A stretch of DNA of 64,000 nt from Ampullaceana balthica. Its lineage: Eukaryota; Mollusca; Gastropoda; Lymnaeidae. The stretch is from assembly GCA_944989445.1 (NCBI GenBank), contig CALYLW010000017.1, positions 2,428,001-2,492,000 on the forward strand, given 5' to 3'. The notes beneath the pieces are model-generated. The model did no database searches. It was not told the DNA's origin and was given only the letters and a program-made list of their open reading frames with translations. Position numbers and translations under genes: made by a program. This document shows, in pieces, positions 50,701-63,423 of the stretch. Numbering within the stretch: the stretch's first letter is position 1; every line of letters starts with the position of its first letter.

Positions 50701-53700
50701 ATCATAGTTTTTATCATACACGTGAAACCTATATGGACAGGGATGTTACATTTTCTTTTGTGAGCAATTATGCTGAAATACCATTTCACTTTAAAACATT
50801 AAATCATGAAATCTTAAAAATGTGAATTAGTGACTATAAGTTGTTAGTTTTTTAGTTAGTAAATGAGACACATCTATGGGGGGAGTAAAGATTGTTAAAA
50901 AATAAACAAGGAAAAAATTGTTATCTTTATGTTGTAACTATTGTAAATAATATTCTAATTGGCTTGAAATTTGATAAGCTTTGTGTCACTTATTTTCAGA
51001 TAAAAAAATACTTAATTAAATTACATTTTTTTAATAACAATAATATCTATCATCACAAAGTACTTTCCATTTTCCATTCACCAAAAACACCACCAGGAAA
51101 ACTGTTTATTATTAGCAGTTGATTGACTGAGAACCAAAGTTGACTTTATTGGTTGAAGATTTCCAAGATTTAACAATTCAGTAGTATTAATCCATATATC
51201 TAAATGCTGGAACACAATCTATATTTAAGACATGGCCTGACAAACTGGTGGCCAACTGTGGCATGTTATGGGCCCCCACAACTAAACACCCTGGGCCAGT
51301 GGTCGACTAACCCAAAAAACAAAAAAAACAAAAACAAAACAAAAAAAAGATCAGCAACAGGACCTAAAAAAAATTTGTTTGAGACCCAAATTTCTAACCT
51401 GTCAAAAGCTATGTTTTATTTTGGAGTTTGAACTTATTACTAAATATTAAATATAAATGGATATATTAACAATATTCTTATAGACAATAAATACAAAACA
51501 CTCATATAATGTGAACTATGACCTTGAATCCTATTACTCATAAAAATTACACATAGCTGATTGGCTGAGCCACACTCAGGTTTGACGATCTCTGCTTTGG
51601 GTTAATGTAATCTCCTGAGACTTGTTGCCACATGTGATAGCCTATCAATTAAAATCAAATATTAACATTTAAAGGAATTATTTTAAAAAGTATGTTAAAA
51701 CAACTTAGTAAACTGATTCTCAATTTAAATATATGAACCTGCAAAAACGACATTCTTGGAACTTAAGGCTTCGATTCTAATGTGCCTGATTTAAAAACAA
51801 TTTGAATACATAGGTTAAAAATCATGGTCACACTTCAAATCATATCAAGGTTTATGAACTACTTTTAGAAAATTCATGTTCTAACTGAAGATCTGTATAA
51901 CGTTGGTTAGGCAAACTTATACAAGACATAAATATATTTTTCATTTAAATATATAAACATATTTTTTTTAAAACTGTATACACTCAATATTACATACATA
52001 CAGTAATTGTTAAGATGAATATATTGTCTACAGAAAAAAATAATAATTCTTTAAAATTTGAGAAAACAATAGCACTGGAATGGTTTTACATGCAAACGAA
52101 AAAGAAAAGCTTTACAGTCACAAAAGCCTCAAAGTAATGAACTTCACATCATGAACATAACTTGATTACATTTTTCTCATGATAAATCTAATATAAAGCA
52201 TTATAAAATAAATGTTTTAAAAAGATCAGTTGAAATAATTTTACCTTTAGCCTAATGGTACATAACACACAGTTAATGCTGCAGGGAACTACTGGAAGCA
52301 CCTAAATTAAGAAGAATATCCAGAAATATATGAAGTTGTAAATTTATGCAAATACTGTCAGTTCATGAACTTCTGAACATGCTGTTTCAGGGTAGTTTCA
52401 AAAAAGATAACAAACTTGTCAGATCTAACAGCTGGGAAAAGTTGCTGATATATTATATATAAAGAAAATTAGACAATACATTTTTATATACTCTTCCAAT
52501 GTTTCTTGAGATAATGGAAACTTTAAAACATCTAAGAAATATAAACTGTATTACATTATATTAAAAATAATTAAATAATGTAATTTTAAGACACTTTGCT
52601 TTGGATACTCCAGTAAGTGTTAAGGGCAGCCTAAGCAGTTGGCCTCAATATTTTTAAAATCTATACTTATTAAATAAACAAGTTCATTTATAAGTAAAAG
52701 CCAAAGCAGGCAAACAATTTTTCCCCATTTTACATTCAGGGGACATAGTTTGATTAAGAAATGGTGAAATTTGGGACAGCTTCTGCAATAGTCACAGTAT
52801 CAACAAACAAGCTTTTAAAGTAATGTATAAACTAAGTCTAGAATCATCTAAGTTCTAATTTTTTGTTGAATTTCCTTTTCTCTCAATTTAACTAATCCGT
52901 ATCATAGACTAATTACATGTTCTCTTATACCAAAAAGTACACAAATTTAACAAGCTCTGATTATTCAAGATACTGTAAGCTGCCATGTGCAATAAGTTTG
53001 ATGAATCCTATTGAGCTTAGACTTTCATAGCTATAAACAAACACAATAAGTCTTCTCACTACTGACTTTTAAAAATATATATACTTGTATATACATTCCA
53101 CAGAGGTGATAAATGTATATAACCACTTGTTTATTATGGATGATAAAAAGAAATGACGTATTATGCTGTGTTCATTTGGCATTTATTCTTCAAATCAATA
53201 AATAAATAACTGTAAAATGATAATGATTAAGTACTTATTTAAGAGATAAATAATTGAATGTAAATTTAATTGATTGTGTGTCATTAAAACCTTGACATTA
53301 CTCTCAGAGTTAATCTGATCAATTTATGTGATGTTAATTAACATAAATTTTATAAATATTTGTAATTGGAAGAATTTAATTTAAAAAATGTATTCCCGAG
53401 TATCAGTTTTCCTGTTGAAAATGGCTTTGTGAGTAAATCCTGTAAGAATGGGTGTGGAGATTATTTTAGAAACATGATTGTCTTAAAAATTGTAAGTTAT
53501 AAACAAAACAAAAACAGGAATAAATATTTATAATTACTATTTTCACTGATTCACTGTTCTTATCTTTAAAAAAATCTACAGAAACAGATCTGGTTGTTTG
53601 AATTGAAATAAATTTGTTGTTTTTTTAAGATAGCCTTTTCCTAAGGGTTGAAAAAATACAGTGAAGAAATTTTGCTGTACTTAGAATTTTTCCCCCAGAT

Positions 53701-54263
53701 AAAAATATTCGTCTTATATTTCTTTTATTTTTTTCTCTCCCCAAATTCATGGTTCCACAAATTCAAGAACCCTGGTCCCAGACAAGATACATAATAACAT
53801 CTAACTGGTAAGATCAGTTTATTATTAATTTATTTTACAAATTTATTTTTTTTCGGGGAGACTTGGAATATAACTTTTCTACCCCCAGGCCAGGTATTAA
53901 GTAATAAAAATGCTAATATGAATTGTGTAGGTCATTCTTGTTGTATTTTTCTTTTATTTTGTGGCACTTAATTTTTAAAAAATGACGTAAAATTAAATAC
54001 TGATATTGTTCAAAATAATTTTGAACAAACATGTACAGTTATCTAAATTTTCTAACAGACTATCAAAGCAGAATATAAACAATAATTGGAAGTTGATTAA
54101 GCAGTATGTAGACATTTGAAAATTGACATTTAAAAAATATGCTTTTGAAAAAATCTTATACAATGGACTTACAATTCCAAATATCTTTGATTGTTTTATT
54201 TCTTCGTTTTTTTTTAAAAATTAAAGTTTCTTTTCTCTTTTCAAATAAAATTATGATCAATTA
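50701..54263. other. Intergenic region, nothing identified
   Basis: AT-rich; probably includes 3' UTR or downstream sequence of Dispatched, but I see no exon. Confidence 0.55.
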
Positions 54264-54700
54264 ATGTAAATGCTCGCATATAAGCCGAATTTAGAACTAT
54301 AAAATACAATTCTGAAATCAGGGCTCATATGCGGGTAAAACAAAATGGACTCAAGGACATATCAAAATGTATAATTTTTCTAAATATATACCTCGTTAAT
54401 CATCAGTTGTGAACAACTTATGAGCGGAGGTTCAGATATTATTATAGCAAACAATGTGGAAAAAGCAGAACATGTTTTTGTGTCATTCCAAAAGGTAAAC
54501 AAACTGCTATGTGACATAAAAGTAAGCCTTTTACATCTTTACAGTAACAAATTTCTATGAACCAAAAATATGGAGCAAAATTAGACAATTGTATGGTCGG
54601 TTTATAAACGGGTTTTAGCAAAAACTGGCCATTTTAAGCAGTTTGGGAGGTGGGGGCGTCGGTTTATATGCGATGTAGACTTATATGCAAGTATATACGG
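54264..54700. mobile_element. MITE of the CCGTATATA family
   Basis: Right end reads inward as CCGTATATACTTGCATATAA; the left end TGCTCGCATATAAGCC is the decayed counterpart. TA follows the right end. Confidence 0.68.
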
Positions 54701-54888
54701 TATTACCATCTTTATTTTGAGTCTGTCTAAAATTTGATTACAGCAAAAAACTACATGTAGTTCAATGTTGTGAATACAATATTTATTAACAACACGAATC
54801 CATTCTGGTATTAATAAGGCCTGTAAAATATAGCAATATAGCATAAATTTGAACACTCAATCTCAACTTGTGTGTGTCATCCTGAATA

Positions 54889-55740
54889 CAGTGGTACCTC
54901 GAGATACAAATGCTTCAAGATACAAAAGATCCATGTTACGAAAGGCCACTGGAAGAATTTTTGTGCCAAGATATGAAAAAAATCCAAAATACGAAAAAAC
55001 GCACAGCTGACAACACAGGAAATAATGTGACGTCATTCAACGTGCCATCAATAGTTCTGCTCTCCTATTGGTCAGTTCCAGCACTATTGCTGTGTCGCAG
55101 CTGTGTGTTTGTGCATGTCATGCATGCTTTATTTACTGTATAGTTGGTTTGTTGTTGGTGTCCAAAATTTGTGAATATTTTTGTGAGCTTTTGTGAAAGC
55201 GTATTATTATGGCCATGGCTTCAAAGAAATTAATAATTACCGTATTTATCGCCCTATTAGATGCTCCGGAATACAAGACGCACCCAATTTAAAAGGAGGA
55301 AAATCTAGAAGAAAAAAAAGATTCTGAACCAAATAATAATGTCTATTCGTCGTTTAAGATGCACCAACTTCACCCCCCCCCCAACCCCCCGTTTTGGGGA
55401 AGGAAAAGTGCTTCATTTAAGGTGAAAAGTACGGTAATCATCTCACTCGAAAGGTAAAAGTTCACATTTGTATACATATTATTTTTCATTCATTTTATTC
55501 TGTTTTCATTGTTTTATTATTATTTATTTATTTGTTTTATAATCTGTACTTTTAAGGATTGAAGAATCCTACTTTGTTTTTCTATAGTTTACCATGATAT
55601 TTTCCAATTTTTAGTGTTTTTTCAGTTTGGCTTGGAACGGATTAGGTATTTTACATGTAAATCTTTGCTCGAGACATGAAAGATCCAAGATACCAAAGTC
55701 ATCCCAGAACTGATTAATTTTGTATCTCAAGGTACCACTG
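54889..55740. mobile_element. Tigger-like element, 852 bp
   Basis: Ends CAGTGGTACCTCGAGATACA and the inverse of CAGTGGTACCTTGAGATACA, with TA on each side (54887-54888, 55741-55742). Non-coding apart from chance frames. A CCGTA-family MITE is nested inside. Confidence 0.9.
55240..55434. mobile_element. Nested MITE of the CCGTA family
   Basis: Ends CCGTATTTATCGCCC and GTGAAAAGTACGG, with TA flanks, inside the Tigger-like element. Confidence 0.65.
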
Positions 55741-56612
55741 TATAACTAAAAAACTAACAATAAGAGCATGTGATAGATATATCTGCCCTTGATGTATTTC
55801 TTACCCAAAATGAGAGTGGCTGTACATTTTCATAGCAATAAAACCACAGTGAAACAAAGTCTCATTTTTGTAAGATAAAAAGAAGTTTGGCAGTTTTTTT
55901 TTACTTCATCTCCATTACCTTACATTATTTTTTTCAAGAAAAAAAAACAACTTATTTTGCAACGCTACCTTTCTGTAAAATTTAATTGAAAAAAAAGGAC
56001 ACTTTCAATAATATTTTTTGTTTGTCTTTTTTGGACTACTATCTGAGCCATACATTTTCACCAATCAGTATGTCTAACAATATCTGGAGATTTTAAAAGT
56101 TAAAATGGTCACAAAATAATCATGGAAAACACAAAATAAAGTATCAGGTGAAAGATGAATACTGATGAATAATGCTCAGACACTTAAATGGAATCTTGAA
56201 TTTAAAAAAAATAGTAACATTAATTATGATTTTGCCAATTAAATTTTTTTAAATATAATTTCCATATTTAAAAAAACTGGCCAGTAGTGTTTTCTGTCAT
56301 GTAAATCTAAAGTACTGTTTTCAAAAGCATTTTGTTTCTTTGTAAAGAATTAACACTCATTACTGTCCTTGGATATATCTTTTAACCATTTTTTAAAAAA
56401 ATGTTACAAATAAAATTGTATAACATAATAATAAATTACAATGAAATTAATTGACATGAAAGAATACAAATTTTGTATAAGATTATACAGGACTAAAATT
56501 TTTTTAATTGCTAGGCCTAAAAAAAATAATTAAGCATAGGTTATTAGTATATTGTTACAGAATTTAATATTAAATACAAGTTGTGTGCTTCACCTCAGCA
56601 GTATTATGTTTC
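55741..56612 (-). other. Dispatched 3' untranslated or downstream region
   Basis: AT-rich sequence after the stop, without a recognised feature. Confidence 0.5.
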
Positions 56613-59600
56613 TTAGGCAACTGGAAGAAGTACTGAACAAGGGAGCTTTTCCATTTGCACCTGGGTGGACTCAACAATGACATTGTCACTGTCACTACCC
56701 GCAGCCTTGTTGTCATAATCTGACAGATCAGATGACAATTCATTGGTAGACTGACCCGATGCAGGTGAATCAGATGGAACACTCAGTGTATTATTGTCAC
56801 TCGGTGAGGCTGGTGTAGACTCGGAGCTGGTGCTAGGTATCAGGAGATCTTGTTTTTGCCGCACGCCTGTGCTAGGGCCGAGGATTTTTACATTTGTCCT
56901 AACGGACGTGTAGTCGCCCCTTCTACGAGGGCGGTGGTGCTGGTGGTGGTGGCAGGGTTTGGGATTTAACCGCTGCTGATGGCGGTGAGGATCAGAGTCA
57001 GAGTTGTAGGACTGGCCAAAGTGTCCGTGATTACGGTGATGCCTGTGGTGATGGCGGCGTCTGTCCGTGAGGGGTTCCATTTCGTGACTGCAAGAGTAGC
57101 TGTGAGAATTGCTGTGCTCTCTGGTGCTGGTGCTTGACGATGACAATGTGGACTCTGACAAGGCATATATAGTCTTATCTACGTGCTCACGAGATGCCGG
57201 AGTGCAACAGTCACTTGCTGGCCAGTGAAATTGACCACATCCACCGTGCGGCCCCATCACTCTCAGCAGCGCTTGGAAAAAGAATGTGGCATATAACCAG
57301 GCCACACTTGCTAGCAGCAGTAAAAATGTTCCAAACTTTTTGTAGGCCAAGACGGTAGATGGCATGATGAGAGCTCCCGCCATCATCGTGGTGAACGTTG
57401 CCATGGCAACTGGGCTTCCCATGCGACCCAGGGAGGTGATTACTCTCATTTCTCTGCCGTATTCAGTGGTGAGCCTAAATGCAACCCCGTAGTGAAGTGT
57501 TAGATCAACAGCCAAGCCTATGGCAATGGTGATGACAACTGATTCCAAAATGTCCAGCTCCCAGTTCATAAGCACCAAAGCTGCAAGAGTCACGGAAATG
57601 GCGGCACCCACTGCCAAGAGAGCATAAATGCTAACAAGGACATTTAATGTGGTGAAAAAGGAAACTACTGCCACAACCGATAGAGAGACTCCTAAGGCCA
57701 GTGGAGTCCCCATAGCCAGAGAGTTCTGCAGATCATAGAAATAGAAGTCACTCACAAACCATCCCCGCCTCATTTCTGGTGGCGCCCCTAGTAACTCCTC
57801 CGTCACCCACTGATTGACCCTCAGGTAAAAAGAATGAACTTCCTCGTATGATAAGCTGTAGGTGACGTTACTCCTGAACTGAACAAAGAAAGCACTTATC
57901 TCTCCATTGTTAAACCTTGGGCCTGGGGACTGGTGGCTGTAACTGACCAATGGTGTCTTTCTGAGATCAGGAATGTATTTGGACAAACATGCCAACATTT
58001 TTGACTTGTGAAAAGGAAACGTTGTCTGGTTGCAACATACTGTGTTGAATTGATCACAGGGCTGCTTCATGTACCTGCGAACAAAGTTCTCGAAGAAGCA
58101 GTCGGTCAGATAAGGCCCCGGAGAGTGGAGATAGAACTCTGTGCGACGAAGTCGTGAACAAAACTCTAAAATCCAACGCTGGGCATCTGGAGACGTCAGA
58201 TCAAATTCTGGGTCCAGGGTTAATACTCCTTTATTGTTTGGGTCTAAGGGATCCCCGCTGTCTTTAGTCAGAACCCCCCAAACTATGGTGATAGGAAACT
58301 CCATCCTATCATCTTGATCTTTCTCGAGCTCAAACTGAAACAAATCACCAAGCTCTAAGTCGTAACGTTCCAACAAATGATCAGAGGCAAAAACCTGAAA
58401 TTTACGAGAACTTGGAAGTCTCAAGCGTGGGTAAAAGAAAATTACAATAATACTACCGATCCACAGCACTCCAAATGTTGTCAACCAAATGTAACGAAAT
58501 TTTATGACAAGGCACGGGAGAAGTTTTTCAAAGAATATCCTAGACCAATCACAGATGAGATTGTACACCTTGTAGGGTACTTTGCAAAAACAGTAGAATA
58601 TGCCAGACTTCTTATCACTGAGGCCAACACAGCAGTGCAGCCACTTTTCGTGAAGTATGATTGATGCTGGTAACCAGGTAACAGTCAAGATAAAGTTAAT
58701 CACAATGCAGGTGCCTGCAAACACACTGAAACAACGAATGGCAGTGATGTCACTGATGTAATTGGCATAAAATGCGGCTGCTGTGGTAAGGCTTGTGACC
58801 AGCATGGAGAGAGTGGTGTGGCGAAGCGTGTCCCCAACAATTTTCTCCAAAACGCCATTGTTTTTTTCTGATTTGGCCAGGCGCCAGACCTTGCAGTAGA
58901 TGAACAGATCGTCGGCCCCGATGCCCACCATCACTATCAGGGTCACCATGTTCATGTAGGGGAAGAACTTAATCTTGAAGACAAACGTGTACAGGACATA
59001 GGCCACCTCCATCGCCCAGAACATGGAGAGGAAGGCCATAACTGTTATGAACACAGAGGTTGTGTAGATCCACATGGCAAGAAATATCACCGCGCAAGCT
59101 GCGCCAAGCCATGCTGAGTCGGATATCAAATACTTTTCAAACAGGGAGAATTTCACACCAAACTTGGCTCCAACTAAACTAATGTCTCTGAACACTCTTG
59201 GCATTTTGTCAACACTTTGGAAAACATCCACTGCATCAGGGCCAAGATGCAGGGGCAAAAACAGAGCGGAATACTTCAGAAACATTTCTGAGCTCCCCGG
59301 CTGTTTTAAAGATTGGCCGGTAAACACAAAATTAGAATCTGAGAGATAGTGAAAAATGTGATAAACGGCGTTGTACTTTTGACATGGCTCGGGCACATTG
59401 TGACAGACAGAAGGGGGGTGCTTGGCGTTGTAGTACCATTCTTCATTTTCACGATCACAGTTGTCCTTCAAGGTGTTGTTGCGAAAAAATGGGGCACAGG
59501 TGGCCAGAAGCTGATGAACTGCATCAACATCGTCGGCAGTAATGTTGGCGCACGATGATTTATTCCTTAGAACTGAGACATAGCTGCCAATGGACCAGGC

Positions 59601-59764
59601 CGAGCAGCATGACCCATCAGTTTCTTTTTTTATGCAGGCATCCTGGTAACTGACGGTGTCACCAAAGTAGCTGTCTTCAAGTTGGCACATGGCAATCAGA
59701 TCTTCATAATTGAACAGACTGCGGCCATGAGCAGAGGTCACAATGATCCTTGAGTAGCTCTTAT
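56613..59764 (-). CDS. disp: disp terminal exon, 3.15 kb
   Basis: Begins at ATTCACAG with two bases completing Asp, then KSYSRIIVTSAHGRSLFNYE, and runs 1050 codons to TAA at 56613-56615. Carries eleven of the expected membrane segments and the cytoplasmic tail ending SVLLPVA. A single unbroken exon. Confidence 0.96.
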
Positions 59765-62761
59765 CTGTGAATGAAAAGGGGTTTCATTTTTTTTCATCTG
59801 AGGTTAATGAGTTGGCATAATAAGTAAAAATAAAGATGGAATTTTTTCAACAACCTGATTTATCCTTTTTTTTTAAATTTTGTATCTCAAACAAACTTTC
59901 TATTAAAAACCAGTTTACCTAATTATAAATTAGAGGACATCAACATACCCATATTTTTTAAAAAGGATTTTCCCACCCTTTTTTTTTAAATTAAATTTTT
60001 TTTTATGCATAGACTGTATGTCAATTTAATAAAATTAGTACATTATAATCTTTTTTTTTACATTAATTTTGACACAACTCAGATGACCCTTTCATTTGAC
60101 ATCCATCACTGCCTAAAAATTCCCTGGTAACTGATCATTCCTCACACCCGCAAGATGGAAATGTGAGTATGGAAAGGGTCTTTAAAATAGAGATTACACT
60201 TATTCAGTAGACCTATGTCTGTTTTTTCACCACATTTAATTTTGCAATGTTAGAAACTGAATACTAAAGAAGTTTGAAAACTTACCTGGAACATCACAAA
60301 ATATATTTCTTTTTGTTTCATTCTCTTCACTGCGTTTAGTTCTATGGTTTGGAACAGTCGATTGCTGAGATCTTGATGGTTTGAGTCTGCTTTCAACATC
60401 ATAATCTGCTGAATCAGAGCTTGTGCTGCGAGTATTTGCTTTAAGACGCAGTGAGCTCTTAGCTTCTTGATCGGGAGAGTAAGGAAGAAGGTTGGCCTGT
60501 CCTCCACCATTTTTCAGAAGATTCTCAAATGTCAGCAGACGATCAGCCAGTTCAGTTCCCCTCGGTTCAAAACCCTTTGTAAATAATAGAAAGATCATTA
60601 TGGTATTCTCAGCCAAGAAAGATTCTTATCATATTCTAAACCAATGTGTCATAATTACAAAACTTACTAAATACTTTCATTATCATTTACAAACACCATA
60701 TTTATTGTAGTTATTAGGGGACAGCCGAATATCCGGAATGCCGGATATCCGGACCAAATATCAGGATTTTCGCCACTATCCGGATTTGGCAAATACCTAT
60801 GGCAGATTCTAATAGTATCCGGATATCAATGCAGTAAAGAATTTTGGAAATTAAATTAAATTAATATTAATTAGTTTTTAAACAGCGCGATGGTCTTAAT
60901 GGTAGTGCACTGGACTATCGATCCGAGGCAGATCCCGAGTCGCGGGTTCGAGCCCAGGTACTGGCATGGCCCCTGGGGCATTGTGCTGGCCACACATTCC
61001 CCTGCTCGTTAGTGGTGGCTAAAAACTTGTGAACGCTACATCACTTGCCCCATAGTCCGTCATGGACTCGAAAGGGGTTCATCATTCATAAACAAATACA
61101 TAAAAAGTAGTAAACAAAAAACAATAACCAGAAATCAGTACATTTAACAAGAATTTTCTTCAACAACACAAAGTTTAACCGGAATTTTCTAACTAGTAAC
61201 TATTTATTTACTCATGTCATTAAATTATTTTCATTGTTATAGCTGATATATTATTTTTATGTTAAAAAATAATAATTGTATGTTAAAAAATAATAATTTT
61301 ATGTTAAAAAATAATAATTTTATGTTAAAAAATAATAATTTTAAGTTAATTTGTAATTATTAGTTTATACTATATACTATATAGTTAAACAAGAGCCTTG
61401 GAAACTGGGACAGGCTGAAAGTTTGCTTTCGTTTTTAATTTCTTTGTCATTGACTAATACGTTGACAGTAGTCAATCTTTCAATACTTTCAATTCAGTAT
61501 TCAAATTTAAGCATTTTACTTATATGATATAAGTTATATCATTGTAATAATTTTATATTCATTGTTGCTTTTTTTCCATTGAACTTTAAATGGCAGTTGC
61601 AATTGTGATTTGATTTGCGAATTTAAAAATAAAAATGTTGCTTTTCTCACTTTTTATATCTTATTCAGTCTTATAATTTTAAAACTCTATTGTAAATATA
61701 ATAATTATACAAAATAAGTTAATTAACAAATTAAGTTATACATTAAATTATTAATATATAACAAAATAAACAAATTAACAAGCGTTGATCCATTCAAATC
61801 CATCAAATCTATGCAAAATATAGTAAAAGAATCAATATCAATACGAGAAAAATATATTAAGTTAAAAAGTTACAATTATAGATATTACTTTACTAAATGG
61901 GATAACAAACTAAGTTAACTAATAGCAAATTAAACTTAAATTGTCTGAATAAAAGAACAGTTTTATAATGGTTCTAGGTCACGATTTCTTGTACATAACA
62001 CTACACACTCAGTACACCACTGTTCGCTTGGTACACACTACACAGTTCGTTGAACTTCATTCAAGTTCGTTCATTCAATTCATTGTAAAATGTTCATCGT
62101 TGACTTTGACAATGTAACAACTTCAATAGCAGATACTCTTCATTTGTAGGATAATAAATATCTTAATAAATAGTATAAAATACTTGATATAAAGTAGTAA
62201 AGTACACCCTATTAGCTCTTACACTTAAATGTGGAGATATCCGGATACGGAATCCGGATACGGCAAATATTAGGGCCAAACTATCCGGATTCGGCAAATA
62301 GTAAAAAACCATATCCGGTTGATCCCTAGCAGTTATCATCTGTTGTCTTCATCAAGAATTTAAATAATGAGCTAGAATGTTAATAAAGTTTAAATATGTC
62401 TGCTTAGTAGTTGTACTATTTTATTTACTGTAAGGACAAAATCGCAATTGATAAAACAATAATATTATTAACAATGATTTTGCTTTTATATTTTTAGGGG
62501 TTTCAGTTATTATTTTTCTCCTTCCTGAACCTATAAGACCAATGGAGTGAATTTCATTTAAACAATAATTTATCAAAGAAAATGAATGGATTTTAATGAA
62601 AGTTTTAAGAAGTTTAAATATAAAATTCAGCACTTACAAGCAAAGGATTATCAAAGTTGATGTCATGTCCAACAGTAAAGGTGAGAACCAAACATGCAGC
62701 CACTACCATAAGTACAATCAGAACTATAACATATGGATAGTGTGACAGTAACCGTGCATAC
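56613..62761 (-). CDS. disp: Dispatched (Hedgehog-release RND transporter), 5' end off window
   Basis: Dispatched is a 12-pass RND-family protein with a sterol-sensing domain that releases cholesterol-modified Hedgehog from producing cells. Visible exons are 62638-62761, 60286-60574 and 56613-59764; phases match, giving 1187 residues. The first has a membrane segment (YPYVIVLIVLMVVAACLVLT). The second begins GFEPRGTELADRLLTF, a family hallmark. The large exon carries CHNVPEPCQKYNAVYHIFHY, the sterol-sensing region (about 59111-58632) with GIGADDLF (paired Asp codons at 58908-58913), and in the second half WELDILESVVITIAIGLAVD (Asp at 57504-57506), then RMGSPVAMATFTTMMAGALI and MPSTVLAYKKFGTF. 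These are Dispatched rather than Patched signatures. The tail is His/Ser-rich. The 62761 acceptor is clear; the start codon lies further right. Confidence 0.95.
59765..60285 (-). other. disp intron
   Basis: T- and A-run rich intron; nothing recognised. Confidence 0.8.
60286..60574 (-). CDS. disp: disp exon (start of first extracellular loop)
   Basis: Ninety-six codons from GFEPRGTELADRLL to IFCDVP, with a Ser-rich spacer and the basic motif NHRTKRSEEN (RTKR codons at 60332-60343). Acceptor ACAAAG, donor GTAAGT. Confidence 0.94.
60883..61087 (+). mobile_element. tRNA-derived SINE, full length
   Basis: Head with GATGGTCTTAATGGTAGTGC (A-box-like) and B box GCGGGTTCGAGCCC, then a body with ACACATTCCCCTGCTCGTTA and the tail ATAGTCCGTCATGGACTCG. 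Its 3' part recurs at 12330-12444 and 28146-28240. Confidence 0.85.
61257..61345. repeat. 22-bp tandem repeat, four copies
   Basis: TATGTTAAAAAATAATAATT in tandem within the hAT element. Confidence 0.9.
62638..62761 (-). CDS. disp: disp exon (first membrane segment)
   Basis: Encodes YARLLSHYPYVIVLIVLMVV to DINFDNPLL after TTGCAG; donor GTAAGT, phase 0. Confidence 0.92.
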
Positions 62762-62976
62762 CTGCAAATACAGTCATAAGACAGAGTCATTAAAGGTTAT
62801 AAATAAAAATTTATAATTTTATATTAAAAATAATAACCCTCAAGTTAAATATGGCAATTCGTATGTAAAATTTTTTAAGAAACTCAAAACTGGTCAATTT
62901 TAATGCAAGAAAATGTATTAATATTCTTATCGTAATTATACAAATTAAACAACCCGTAAAACAAAGTTTTTGACTA

Positions 62977-63423
62977 TAAATCCCTTATATATGAGATTTA
63001 ACTAAACGCATTGATTATGTTCAAACGCGACAAACATTTACAGACTGACACCAAGTGATATCCCCTGGCTTTAAAACTGGGGGGAAGGGACGGGAGGGGG
63101 TGTGGACATCGATGGGTGGCGTCAACGCGTGAACTCAACTGGCACGTGGAAGAAAAACAATAACAAACCGTGAATTTGAATTACATATGTTATATAGAGA
63201 TAAACTAAAAATGCATTAATTTAATTAGGGTACGTTCTATCGATCTGAAATTTTGATACGATGCATTGTTATGTGACACGAGTCTATGTGCCAAATTTCA
63301 GCTCGATGGCATCATGGGAAGTGGGTCATTTTTTACTTTTGTTTTTCCGCCCGACGTACGAAGAGATGATGACAGACAGAGAGAGGTGACGACAAGATTT
63401 CGAAGTTAATATAAGGGATTTAA
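62977..63423. mobile_element. MITE with TAAATCCCTTATAT termini, copy B
   Basis: Same ends and internal blocks as 4032-4544. Both copies share the outer bases AAAGTTTTTGACTA on the left, so the true end may lie there. Confidence 0.75.

Larger units (their letters stand above)
60707..62336. mobile_element. hAT element 60715-62328, target duplication 7 of 8
   Basis: GTAGTTAT and GCAGTTAT flank it. Ends TAGGGGACAGCCGAATATCC and the inverse of TAGGGATCAACCGGATATGG. ATCCGGAT-type repeats crowd both ends. No transposase. A SINE and a 22-bp array sit inside. Confidence 0.85.

Noticed and set aside
54910..55143. 77-codon frame in the Tigger-like element
   Set aside because: Lies within element sequence with no transposase motif.
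58377..59558. Plus-strand frames across the Dispatched exon
   Set aside because: Antisense shadows of a strongly conserved coding exon.
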